Below, in pieces: positions 52,491-60,549 of a stretch of DNA of 60,549 nt (positions are counted from its first letter, which is position 1; every line of letters begins with the position of its first letter). The stretch lies in assembly GCA_024681475.1 (NCBI GenBank), contig JAILAT010000006.1, positions 1-60,549 on the forward strand, in the 5' to 3' direction. Below the pieces are notes generated by a model, which searched no databases, was not told where the DNA came from, and worked only from the letters and a program-made list of their open reading frames with translations. Source of the DNA: Bacteroidales bacterium. GTDB taxonomy: Bacteria > Bacteroidota > Bacteroidia > Bacteroidales > P3. A program made the translations under genes and the position numbers.

Positions 52491-53965
52491 AAAGTCTCGC
52501 CATCCCCAACTTGTTAATACTCGGAATACTCTTTATTGCAGCATTTCTTTTTGTGTTTCTTTTTTCGAGCACTACGTCTCCACTTTACGAACATTACCCT
52601 TTCTGGTTCCACGGCGATAGTGGAATATTCCAGGAGATGGGAGTATGTCTTGTACAGGGAGGCACTCCATATGTAGACCTTTTTGACCATAAAGGACCAA
52701 TTTTGTGGTTTTCCCAAGCATTTGGAATTTTGATTAGTCCAAAGTGGGGGATTATGGCATTGCAATCTGTATTTTTATTTGTTGTATTAATAGTATGGTT
52801 TAAATCCGTGTTATTACTTACTGGGCGACAATTACTATCAATAATCATATCAATATCAGGATTGTTCTTTTTAATGGCATTCTACCAACGTGGAAATTTA
52901 TGTGAAGAATGGAGTTTGCTATTTATTAGTCTTCCCATTTACTATTACTTAAAAAGATGGAAAAAAGAACCAAATTCAAAATGCCCAATTTTTAACCATA
53001 CAGATGCAATAGTAATGGGGGTGTGTGTTGGAATAATTGCCATGATTCGTCTTAATAACACAGCTCCGCTTGTCGGTTTTACAATATGGCACTTTATAAG
53101 ATGTATTCAGCAGAAAGATTATAAACGAATGTGGACGGACATTGCATTAATATGTGGTGGAATTGCAATGATATTTGTTATATGCTCATTATTCTACTTG
53201 ATAAAAGCAGGCTGGTCGGGGGTCTATGAAATGATATATGGAACATTCATCTTTAATATTATCTATATGAATGGAACCGGAGACTTGCCACTTATTACAA
53301 GATTACAACATTACTTTCCATCAATCCTGTTTTTTGCTATTTCACTCTTTACAATTCATAACAAATCGTTAATAAATGTCAATAACCCAATCCTAATATC
53401 ATACATCGTTACATTGTTAGCAATAGGGAGTTTCGGTTATGTTCATTATATGATTATTTTTATTCCGCTTTTTTTAATAACTATAAGTCTAATTGTAAAT
53501 GGGGGAAAAATAATCTCATATATACTACTAGGGACAATTGTTGTTCATTCGGCGTATCTGGGGTATGATGCCGCAGATCATCTATTATTTAGGCTTAAAG
53601 GTATTAAAGCTAGCACAGAACTCAATGACGGATTTCATCGATTTGTAGTTTCGTTACCTGACGATGAGAAAAAATCAATATACAATGCAGGATTGAATAA
53701 TATGGGGGCTGGTTTGTTTGCAGATGAACTATTGTTTCAATGTAATCGATTTTTATCTAATGAACATTTAAGGAAATCATCATATCTGCGCGAATACGAA
53801 GAAACACACGGCATAAAAAGCCTTTGCCCGATCTGGGTGTTAACTCAAAGTCCAAGACCCGAGGCGACTGACGAGTATATGCAAGTCCACTATACCCTGG
53901 CTGATTCCATTTTAGGCGGTGAATTTGATCCTATTTGGTGCTGGAAGAAAAACGAAAACAAATAA
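52487..53965 (+). CDS. GT-C-type membrane glycosyltransferase candidate
   Basis: A 492-residue polytopic membrane protein with about 10-11 helices. The first periplasmic loop has FHGDSGIFQEMG and DLFDHKGPILWF, an Asp-rich pattern seen in ArnT/PMT-like polyprenyl-phosphate-sugar transferases. A soluble C-terminal part (~380-492) ends the chain. It is very AT-rich compared with the left part of the window. It overlaps the previous gene by 4 bp. It might add a side-branch sugar in the periplasm; a Wzy-like polymerase is the alternative. Confidence 0.7.
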   Translation: MKSLAIPNLLILGILFIAAFLFVFLFSSTTSPLYEHYPFWFHGDSGIFQEMGVCLVQGGTPYVDLFDHKGPILWFSQAFGILISPKWGIMALQSVFLFVVLIVWFKSVLLLTGRQLLSIIISISGLFFLMAFYQRGNLCEEWSLLFISLPIYYYLKRWKKEPNSKCPIFNHTDAIVMGVCVGIIAMIRLNNTAPLVGFTIWHFIRCIQQKDYKRMWTDIALICGGIAMIFVICSLFYLIKAGWSGVYEMIYGTFIFNIIYMNGTGDLPLITRLQHYFPSILFFAISLFTIHNKSLINVNNPILISYIVTLLAIGSFGYVHYMIIFIPLFLITISLIVNGGKIISYILLGTIVVHSAYLGYDAADHLLFRLKGIKASTELNDGFHRFVVSLPDDEKKSIYNAGLNNMGAGLFADELLFQCNRFLSNEHLRKSSYLREYEETHGIKSLCPIWVLTQSPRPEATDEYMQVHYTLADSILGGEFDPIWCWKKNENK

Positions 53966-54061
53966 ATAGGATCATACGAATAAGTTTTTATGTCAATAGT
54001 GTTTATTTGTGTGACAGGATTATTAGACCTAACCCTAGAAGTCTTTAACCTTTATATTTAA

Positions 54062-55336
54062 ATGATGCAACCAGTAATACGATTTGAAAACGTTGGCAAA
54101 CTCTACCGCCTTGGCACTGTAGGTACTGGTACACTCACGCATGACATTCATCGCTGGTGGATAACTAACGTAATGCGAAAAGAAGACCCATACCTGCAAA
54201 TAGGGGAGACAAACGACAGAAGCACTAAAGGCTCTTCCGACTATGTCTACGCTCTTAAGGATATCACCTTTGATGTCCAGCAAGGCGACGTGATTGGTAT
54301 CATCGGCAAGAACGGTGCTGGCAAAAGCACGTTGCTAAAACTCCTTAGTCGCGTAACCGCACCTACCACTGGCAAGATCTACACCAAAGGCCGTATCGCT
54401 TCACTCCTAGAAGTCGGCACTGGTTTCCATCCCGAACTAACTGGTCGCGAAAACATATACATGAATGGTTCAATCCTCGGAATGAAAAAGCACGAGATAG
54501 ACCGAAAATTAGACGAAATTGTAGGCTTCAGCGGCTGCGAGCGATATATTGACACTCCTGTGAAGCGTTACAGCAGCGGCATGATGGTGCGCCTCGGCTT
54601 TGCTGTAGCTGCTCATTTGGACCCTGAAATCCTCATCGTCGACGAAGTCCTCGCCGTCGGTGATGCCGAATTTCAGAAAAAAGCTATCGGCAAGATGCAA
54701 GACGTTAGCAAAGGAGAGGGAAGAACAGTTTTGTTTGTGAGTCACAATATGGCAAGTGTTAGAAGATTATGTAATACTGGAATTCTATTACAAAATGGTT
54801 CGATAAAGACTACTGGATTAATTAATGATGTTATTGAAAAATACATTGGTGGAGAAGTGACCGGCAAGAATGCTTTTTTTGAAGATTTGCAATTAGCTCC
54901 GGGTAATGATATAATTCGTATCAAGTCATTTGAAGTATTAGCATTGGATGGAAGTAAAAGTATCAATGTTGAGACTGGACTGCGATTTAAGTTGGTTTTT
55001 ATGAACTACCAACCCAATATCATGATTGACACGACATTTGAATTACATACAATAGAAGATATAATAGTTTTTCATACAGGAAAAGTGTTGACTCCTGAAA
55101 AAGACTCTAAAGTCGGATTGTATTCAGTGGAATTTGACATTCCTCCATTTATATTAAACTCGGGCATGTACAAAATGATACTTTGGTTTGGAGAAAATCA
55201 GAAATATATATTGTGGGGAAAATACGAACATGTATTTGAAGTTGAAAACACTTTAAAAGGTCAAGGTTATAATATGAATACCTTGCCTGGTATTTTGAAA
55301 CCAAGATTTGTATTTAGAAATAAGTTTCTGGGATGA
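54062..55336 (+). CDS. wzt: Polysaccharide ABC-exporter ATPase with Wzt-type C-terminal domain
   Basis: 424 residues. An ABC ATPase domain (~1-250) has Walker A GKNGAGKSTLLKLL, the signature YSSGMMVRLGFAVA, and Walker B EILIVDEVLAVGD. The long GKIYTKGRIASLLEVGTGFH segment is typical of the KpsT/Wzt group. Residues ~265-424 match the Wzt C-terminal carbohydrate-binding layout. Composition changes inside the gene: the ATPase half is near 50% GC, the C-terminal half is strongly AT-rich. No permease (Wzm) gene is in the window. Confidence 0.9.
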   Translation: MMQPVIRFENVGKLYRLGTVGTGTLTHDIHRWWITNVMRKEDPYLQIGETNDRSTKGSSDYVYALKDITFDVQQGDVIGIIGKNGAGKSTLLKLLSRVTAPTTGKIYTKGRIASLLEVGTGFHPELTGRENIYMNGSILGMKKHEIDRKLDEIVGFSGCERYIDTPVKRYSSGMMVRLGFAVAAHLDPEILIVDEVLAVGDAEFQKKAIGKMQDVSKGEGRTVLFVSHNMASVRRLCNTGILLQNGSIKTTGLINDVIEKYIGGEVTGKNAFFEDLQLAPGNDIIRIKSFEVLALDGSKSINVETGLRFKLVFMNYQPNIMIDTTFELHTIEDIIVFHTGKVLTPEKDSKVGLYSVEFDIPPFILNSGMYKMILWFGENQKYILWGKYEHVFEVENTLKGQGYNMNTLPGILKPRFVFRNKFLG

Positions 55337-55337
55337 T

Positions 55338-55733
55338 ATGGACGCAGAAATAATACACCTTCCCAAAATAGTTGATAATAGAGGTAATCTCTCGTTTATA
55401 GAAGAGGAAAAACATATCCCCTTTAAAATTGAACGTACTTTTTGGATTTATGATGTTCCTGGAGGAGAAAATCGGGGAGGTCATGCATTCCGTACTACGG
55501 AAGAGTTTATCGTTGCACTTAGTGGTAGTTTTACAGTGCTTCTTGACGATGGAAACGAGAAGAAAGAATTCCATCTTAACCGTTCCTATTATGGGCTTTA
55601 TGTCCCAAAAATGATTTGGCGAGAAATGATGGACTTTTCCACGAACTCACTTGCTCTTGTGATGGCATCTACACCCTACTCTGCTGAAGACTATATTCGC
55701 GACTATAACGAGTTCATAAACTCTACCAAATGA
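55338..55733 (+). CDS. dTDP-sugar 3,4-ketoisomerase-like cupin (FdtA-like, copy 1)
   Basis: 131 residues from the ATG at 55338, 1 bp after the wzt stop. The WxcM/FdtA cupin signature is present: IIHLPKIVDNRGNLSFIEE, then YDVPGGENRGGHAFRTTEE with the conserved His, and DDGNEKKEFHLNRSYYGL. The family turns dTDP-4-keto-6-deoxyglucose into the 3-keto-6-deoxy sugar. The second His in the usual GGHAHK is Phe-Arg here (GGHAFR), so activity should be checked against copy 2. Confidence 0.87.
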   Translation: MDAEIIHLPKIVDNRGNLSFIEEEKHIPFKIERTFWIYDVPGGENRGGHAFRTTEEFIVALSGSFTVLLDDGNEKKEFHLNRSYYGLYVPKMIWREMMDFSTNSLALVMASTPYSAEDYIRDYNEFINSTK

Positions 55734-56173
55734 ATACTACAATAAAAGATTGCAGAATTATACCCCTCGACCGACATCATAGCGACCGACAAGGGGACCT
55801 GTCAGTGGTTGAGGGTCTGAATGGCATTCCTTTCCCGATTCGAAGAATCTATTATCTCTATGACATCCCTGGAGGGGCCACCCGTGGCGGTCATGCCCAT
55901 AAAAACCTTTATCAGATTCTCGTCGCTGCAAGTGGTAGTTTCACCGTTGTACTTGATGATGGCACACACCGCCAAAGTGTCACGCTAAATCAACCCGACC
56001 AGGCCTTGCTGATAGTGCCTGGCATTTGGCGTGAATTGGAGAACTTTTCCTCAGGATCTGTCTGCTTGTGTATTGCTTCCGAGAAATACGACGAAAGTGA
56101 CTATCTCCGCGATTACGATAACTTCCTATTATTCCGCAATCACACAATAACAAACATGTCGTCCAATGATTAG
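55730..56173 (+). CDS. fdtA: dTDP-sugar 3,4-ketoisomerase-like cupin (FdtA-like, copy 2)
   Basis: 147 residues. DRHHSDRQGDLSVVEGLNGI, YDIPGGATRGGHAHKNLYQI and DDGTHRQSVTLNQPDQALLI are all typical; the H-A-H-K motif is intact, unlike copy 1. It overlaps copy 1 by 4 bp and the next gene by 8 bp. Together with the transaminase at 58441 it would give dTDP-3-amino-3,6-dideoxyhexose (Fuc3N or Qui3N). The symbol is by family and context. Confidence 0.88.
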   Translation: MNTTIKDCRIIPLDRHHSDRQGDLSVVEGLNGIPFPIRRIYYLYDIPGGATRGGHAHKNLYQILVAASGSFTVVLDDGTHRQSVTLNQPDQALLIVPGIWRELENFSSGSVCLCIASEKYDESDYLRDYDNFLLFRNHTITNMSSND

Positions 56174-57713
56174 GCTATTGATTCTCACTTGTGGCACCAA
56201 TGCCAACTACCATATTGCCAAACTACTGAAGGAAAACTATGGAGAAAAATTTTATCTCATTGGTACAGACATTAATTCCCAATGGCAGATTCCCACATCG
56301 CCTTACCTCGACTCCTTCCACCAGTGTCCACCTACTTCCGACAAGGAGTATTATCAGTATATTCTTGAAGTGAGCAGGAAAGAACACGCAGACTACATAC
56401 TGCCGTCTTTTGACGAAGACCAACAATTGTTCTACGACGGAAATCCCGACTTGAAAGCACTTGGGGTTCAATCATTGGGAATAAACGTCCAAATACGGGA
56501 TATTTATTCCTCCAAACAAAACTTGAACGCATTTCTCAATAAAAACCACTTCCCCATACCACATCTCTATTCTCTCGAGGATTTAAAAGGCACTAAAGAA
56601 TATTTTGTAAAACCGACAAATGGCGTCGGTTCCATCGGCGCACGAATAATGAGGGGGGATGAGATTGACCAAGCTATAGCGTCATGCAATCTAATTGAAG
56701 AAATATGCCAAGCACCCGAGGTTACCTTGGAATGTTTTGTTTACAAAGGAACCGTCTATTCCGTGGCGCGCCAACGAATAGCCCAAAAACACGGAGTCTG
56801 TACAAAAGCGAAAGTCTATGACGACCGAGAACTGACGAAAGTGGCACAAAGGTTCGCTGACACTCTTCCTCTTCCACACATATTCAACCTCCAGTTTATG
56901 CGTAATACTCTCGGAGAGTATGTGATTACCGATGTTAACCTCAGGACAGCTGCGGGAATGAGTATGTCCCATGCCGCAGGATGGGATGAGACTTGTGCAT
57001 TGGCGGACCTCTTACTTCATCGAACTGATGAAGAAATAACAAAACATGTCCAGCCTATCAAGCAAGAACAATATATTATGCGCGCCTATACCGACATCGT
57101 CACCAAAAAGGTTGAGAAGCGGATTGCATTTGATTTGGATGGCACTCTTCTAGACAGCAGGGGACGCCATAAAACTGTAATGGACCAGGTGCTTACCATG
57201 TTCAATATTTGTCTAAACACCGACAATTTGGTGAGCTATAAAGCCGAAGGGCACAATAATGTCGAATGGCTGGTAGAAAACGGCGTAGAAAGGAATACTG
57301 CCAACGCAATACAAAAAAAATGGATTGAGTTAATTGAGGCCGACGGCTATCTATTGCAAGACAAATTGTATGAAGGTGCCTTTTCGGCCTTGGAACGGCT
57401 GTCCAAATCCAATGAGCTATTCCTAATTACTGCCCGAAACAACGATAAAGGAGCGATGGAACAACTCAAAAGACATGGAATTCTACAGTTTTTCAGCGGT
57501 GTCAAAATAATCGAGCCAACGGCGAATGCTTCGCAAGCAAAAGCAGATTACCTAATAGAGCAAAAGATTGATACAATCATCGGGGATACTGAGATTGACA
57601 TGAAAGCCTCTCAAATTGCCGGATGCCATTTCAAGGCAGTAACACACGGTTTTCGGTCAGAATCTTTTTGGCAACAGTATTCTATTGATTATTTTTCATT
57701 AAAGCAATCTTAA
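56166..57713 (+). CDS. ATP-grasp / HAD fusion protein
   Basis: 515 residues with two domains. Residues ~1-305 are an ATP-grasp domain of the carbamoyl-phosphate-synthase type (LLILTCGTNANYHIAK, FVKPTNGVGSIGARIM, PEVTLECFVYKG, VITDVNLRTAAGMSM). Residues ~318-515 are a HAD phosphatase: RIAFDLDGTLLDSRGR (motif I, two Asp), LFLITARNNDKG (motif II) and DTIIGDTEIDMKAS (motif IV). The pair might ligate an amino acid or acid to a precursor and remove a phosphate. Fusion of these two is uncommon. It lies inside the cluster, overlapping fdtA by 8 bp. Confidence 0.85.
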   Translation: MIRLLILTCGTNANYHIAKLLKENYGEKFYLIGTDINSQWQIPTSPYLDSFHQCPPTSDKEYYQYILEVSRKEHADYILPSFDEDQQLFYDGNPDLKALGVQSLGINVQIRDIYSSKQNLNAFLNKNHFPIPHLYSLEDLKGTKEYFVKPTNGVGSIGARIMRGDEIDQAIASCNLIEEICQAPEVTLECFVYKGTVYSVARQRIAQKHGVCTKAKVYDDRELTKVAQRFADTLPLPHIFNLQFMRNTLGEYVITDVNLRTAAGMSMSHAAGWDETCALADLLLHRTDEEITKHVQPIKQEQYIMRAYTDIVTKKVEKRIAFDLDGTLLDSRGRHKTVMDQVLTMFNICLNTDNLVSYKAEGHNNVEWLVENGVERNTANAIQKKWIELIEADGYLLQDKLYEGAFSALERLSKSNELFLITARNNDKGAMEQLKRHGILQFFSGVKIIEPTANASQAKADYLIEQKIDTIIGDTEIDMKASQIAGCHFKAVTHGFRSESFWQQYSIDYFSLKQS

Positions 57714-57714
57714 A

Positions 57715-58425
57715 ATGAACCATCAAGAAAAAGAACGCATTACGGAGCACTCTCGGATAGCCTGTTATGCTGCAGGAGTAATGGAGAAAGCCACCTCCTA
57801 TTGTTGCGATGTATTTCGAAGAAATATGCGTCCCGGCAATGTACTGGAATTGGGACCAGCAGAAGGAATAATGACGGACATGCTGTTTCCTTATTACAAA
57901 GATTACACCGTCGTGGATGGGGCCGATTTCTTTGTGAAAGATATCATTGACAGACATCCTGGAATTGAAGGCCACTGTGCCCTATTCGAAGAATTCAATC
58001 CCACAAAAACATACAACAATATCATTCTGGGGCATGTACTGGAACATGTAGAGAATCCCGTGGACATCCTTAGAATGTGTGCCACTTGGCTCTCCATGGA
58101 CGGTGTCATTCTCGCCGCCGTCCCCAATTCCCATAGTATTCATCGACAAGCCGCTGTGCTCATGGGATTGTTGGGGAAAGAAAACGAACTGAATGATACC
58201 GATCGACGGAACGGTCATCGCAGAGTCTACAACATGCCCTCACTACAGAAAGACTTCCTGCATGCAGGCCTGAAGATAGTCAAAAGCGGTGGCTACTGGT
58301 TAAAACCCGAGCATAATGCATTTATCGACAACAACTGGAATGACAAAATGATTGATGCATTTCTGCAACTGGGGGAGAGTTATCCAGAAATCGCAGGCGA
58401 GATATACATAATCGCCCAAAAATAA
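57715..58425 (+). CDS. SAM-dependent methyltransferase
   Basis: 236 residues, Rossmann class I. Motif I is NVLELGPAEGIMTDM (43-57), then the acidic YTVVDGADFF; NIILGHVLEHVENPVDILRM is a typical motif II/III. The family in capsule clusters methylates sugars, or belongs to sugar-amine modification. The target is unknown. It sits 1 bp after the fusion gene and 15 bp before the transaminase. Confidence 0.88.
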   Translation: MNHQEKERITEHSRIACYAAGVMEKATSYCCDVFRRNMRPGNVLELGPAEGIMTDMLFPYYKDYTVVDGADFFVKDIIDRHPGIEGHCALFEEFNPTKTYNNIILGHVLEHVENPVDILRMCATWLSMDGVILAAVPNSHSIHRQAAVLMGLLGKENELNDTDRRNGHRRVYNMPSLQKDFLHAGLKIVKSGGYWLKPEHNAFIDNNWNDKMIDAFLQLGESYPEIAGEIYIIAQK

Positions 58426-58440
58426 AACACCGACCAAACC

Positions 58441-59544
58441 ATGATTCCTTTTCTTTCGCTGAAAGACATCACTGCAAATTATAGAAACGAGATAGCCGAG
58501 GCTGTCACACGCGTTGTTGATAGCGGATGGTACCTACTCGGAGAAGAGGCCAAGGCCTTTGAGTGGGAATACGCCACTTATATCGGCACAAAACACTGCA
58601 TTGGTTGTGGCAATGGGTTAGATGCCTTGACGCTGATTCTGGGAGCATACAAAGAACTGGGTGTTATGCACGACGGCGATGAGATTGTTGTGCCAGCCAA
58701 TACATACATCGCTACTATTCTCGCTATCACAGAAAACAATCTTATACCCGTTTTAATTGAACCAAGGTTTGAAACGCTCGAGATTGACGACAGACTAATT
58801 GAAAAGCATATCACCAATCGGACCAAGGCCATCATGATAGTGCATCTCTATGGCCGCTGCGCCTATACCGACACTATCGGCAACCTGTGCCGAAAATACA
58901 ACCTCAAGTTAATTGAGGACAATGCACAGGCCCACGGCTGCCGCTTCGGAACAAAACATACTGGTTCGCTTGGCGATGCCGCCGGTCATTCGTTCTATCC
59001 AGGCAAAAATCTTGGTGCCTTGGGTGATGCCGGAGCAGTGACAACGGATGATGATGAATTGGCCGCTTGCATCCGCGCACTGGCAAACTATGGAAGCTCC
59101 CAAAAGTATGTATTCGACTATTGTGGACGCAACAGCCGCCTTGACGAAATCCAGGCTGCTGTCTTAAATGTAAAACTTCAACACTTGGATGCCGATAATC
59201 ACAAAAGGCAACAAATAGCGACCCTCTACTACGAAAACATCCTTAATCCGTCAGTCAAATTGCCAATACGATTGCCCAACGAAAACAACGTCTACCATCT
59301 CTTCCCCATCCTTTGCACAAAACGCGATGATCTTCAACGGTATCTTACCAACAATGGGGTACAAACTTTAATCCATTACCCAATCCCACCGCATAAACAA
59401 GATTGCTATTCGAAACGATTGGGTAATTTATCCTTACCAATCACAGAACAGTTGGCAAAACAAGAGTTAAGCCTACCTATCAGTCCCGTCATTTCTGAAA
59501 ATGAGGTTATGACAGTCATAAACATTATTAATCTTTTTAAATAA
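58441..59544 (+). CDS. fdtB: DegT/DnrJ/EryC1-family sugar transaminase (FdtB-like)
   Basis: A 367-residue PLP enzyme. K189 in [19 protein letters not shown] is the Schiff-base lysine, [14 protein letters not shown] and [10 protein letters not shown] are family hallmarks. With the FdtA-like cupins it fits the dTDP-3-amino sugar route (FdtB or QdtB): transfer of an amino group from glutamate to C3. An N-acetyltransferase (FdtC) is not in the window. The gene overlaps the last glycosyltransferase gene by 1 bp. Confidence 0.9.
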   Translation: MIPFLSLKDITANYRNEIAEAVTRVVDSGWYLLGEEAKAFEWEYATYIGTKHCIGCGNGLDALTLILGAYKELGVMHDGDEIVVPANTYIATILAITENNLIPVLIEPRFETLEIDDRLIEKHITNRTKAIMIVHLYGRCAYTDTIGNLCRKYNLKLIEDNAQAHGCRFGTKHTGSLGDAAGHSFYPGKNLGALGDAGAVTTDDDELAACIRALANYGSSQKYVFDYCGRNSRLDEIQAAVLNVKLQHLDADNHKRQQIATLYYENILNPSVKLPIRLPNENNVYHLFPILCTKRDDLQRYLTNNGVQTLIHYPIPPHKQDCYSKRLGNLSLPITEQLAKQELSLPISPVISENEVMTVINIINLFK

Positions 59545-60530
59545 TGGAGAAAACCGAACTTCCATTGGTGTCCGTACCTGTAATAACATACAATTCCTCC
59601 AAAACAATTGTAGAAACATTAGACAGTATATATAATCAGACATACAAAAACATAGAGTTGATTATTAGCGATGATTGTTCCACAGACAATACCATAGATA
59701 TATGCCAAAAGTGGATATCTGCTCATAATAAAAGGTTTTATAGTACAAAAATCATAAAATCACCAATTAATACAGGGGTTTCCGCAAACTGCAATCGAGC
59801 AGAAGATGCGTGCAATGGCGAATGGGAAAAAATGATAGCAGGTGATGACATTCTATTTCCTAAATGCATAGAAACATTTTTGAAATATGTTGGCGACCGA
59901 ACTGATTTACCCTGTATTTTTTCTCGAGTACAATGTTTCAGTGCCATTGATGGTAAAATTGTAGATCTTCCTTTTGACTATGATTTCTTCTCTCTATCCC
60001 GCGAGCAACAACTGAATAAAATGGTTTACAACGGTAATTGTATTCCAGCACCTGGCATTTTCACTAATATTGTCTTGATGCGACGACTTGGGATACGCAA
60101 TGATGAGAGAATTCCTTTTTTAGAAGACTACCCCAAATGGATAAACATTTTAAATGCTGGTTATAAATTGGAATTAATAGATCAAGAACTTGTAAAATAC
60201 AGAGTATCATGTGGGATTTCAACAATGGATCATTCTCTTCCTTTCAAAAAATCAATCATACTAACGATACTGCTCTACATGTTCCCAGAATGGGAAAAGA
60301 GAGATCCTGTAGATGCAATAGCTCGTCTTGATCAACATATTGATTATTATTTAAAACAATATTACAATTCATTAGAATCAATCAGTAATATTTTTTCATC
60401 TGACGAGTATCGTATTGGTAAGATGATGAAAAAAAGATTTAAAATTATATCATCTTTTATTATACGAATTGGTGACATTAAAAATAAAAGAAGAAGAAAT
60501 AATAGCAGTAAAAAACAATCACACAGTTAA
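59544..60530 (+). CDS. Family 2 glycosyltransferase
   Basis: 328 residues. The opening LVSVPVITYNSSKTIVETLD, IISDDCSTDNTIDICQKW and metal-site region MIAGDDILFP (A-G-D-D) place it in GT2. It resembles the enzyme at 47289. The C-terminal end is Lys/Arg-rich and strongly AT-biased (KKRRRNNSSKKQSH-like). Its start (ATG 59544) overlaps the fdtB stop by one base. The cluster continues beyond the right edge, as no terminator is seen in the last 19 bp. Confidence 0.88.
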   Translation: MEKTELPLVSVPVITYNSSKTIVETLDSIYNQTYKNIELIISDDCSTDNTIDICQKWISAHNKRFYSTKIIKSPINTGVSANCNRAEDACNGEWEKMIAGDDILFPKCIETFLKYVGDRTDLPCIFSRVQCFSAIDGKIVDLPFDYDFFSLSREQQLNKMVYNGNCIPAPGIFTNIVLMRRLGIRNDERIPFLEDYPKWINILNAGYKLELIDQELVKYRVSCGISTMDHSLPFKKSIILTILLYMFPEWEKRDPVDAIARLDQHIDYYLKQYYNSLESISNIFSSDEYRIGKMMKKRFKIISSFIIRIGDIKNKRRRNNSSKKQSHS

Positions 60531-60549
60531 TAAATAGAAAAATGTTTCA

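Overview
The window comes from a Bacteroidota genome, most likely of the order Bacteroidales. Three things point there: a secreted repeat protein with a C-terminal type IX secretion sorting domain, several promoters of the TTTG-N19/20-TAnnTTTG kind used by the phylum's primary sigma factor, and a Rho factor with a long, low-complexity N-terminal extension. Genus cannot be decided from the sequence. No tRNA, rRNA, CRISPR array, transposase or phage gene was seen.

Layout. (1) 1-7.1 kb, mostly plus strand: the 3' end of a large 50-residue-repeat surface protein, ilvE, gcvH (minus strand), rho and a threonine aldolase. (2) 7.1-24.2 kb, all minus strand: a compact block of 13 genes that matches no operon I can name. 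It starts with a von Willebrand-A-like lipoprotein, a four-helix membrane protein, a tubulin/FtsZ-like GTPase and a 1145-residue protein with an Hsp70/actin-type ATPase domain. It continues with seven modular proteins built from an N-terminal CxxC-CxxC zinc ribbon, coiled coils, transmembrane segments and a shared ~100-residue C-terminal domain (called here the GEFEFIS module). Two YkuD-type L,D-transpeptidase-like proteins and a lipoprotein aspartic protease are interspersed. This is the candidate undescribed system. (3) 24.2-31.3 kb, minus strand: an intergenic region rich in small palindromes, then a sensor histidine kinase, a LolC/FtsX-type permease, tpiA, a thioredoxin-fold lipid- or periplasm-facing protein and a putative outer-membrane barrel. 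(4) 31.4-37.3 kb, plus strand: lpdA, an unrecognised 353-residue protein, an M23 peptidase, ispH, recF and a DUF721/DciA-like gene. (5) 37.5 kb to the right edge, plus strand: a tightly packed surface polysaccharide cluster of 23 genes. It encodes 14 glycosyltransferase-type proteins of families GT2, GT4, GT9-like, GT32 and GT-C, a membrane O-acyltransferase with an SGNH-like partner, a NodB-like deacetylase, an ABC-exporter ATPase with a Wzt-type C-terminal domain, and genes for a dTDP-3-amino-3,6-dideoxyhexose (two FdtA-like cupins and an FdtB-like transaminase). There is also an ATP-grasp/HAD fusion and a methyltransferase. It runs off the right edge.

How the genes fit together. In block 2 every predicted topology puts the zinc ribbon and the GEFEFIS module in the cytoplasm, together with the tubulin-like GTPase and Hsp70-like ATPase, while the variable sensor-like parts, the aspartic protease and the L,D-transpeptidases face the periplasm. 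This suggests a membrane-anchored cytoskeletal or chaperone-like machine coupled to the envelope; that is inference. The zinc-ribbon genes share a 75-bp identical stretch, and two GEFEFIS genes share near-identical 3' ends plus downstream hairpins, so modules have been copied recently within the block. Block 5 would make, modify and export a branched surface glycan that includes a 3-amino-3,6-dideoxy sugar; no flippase, polymerase or export permease lies inside the window.
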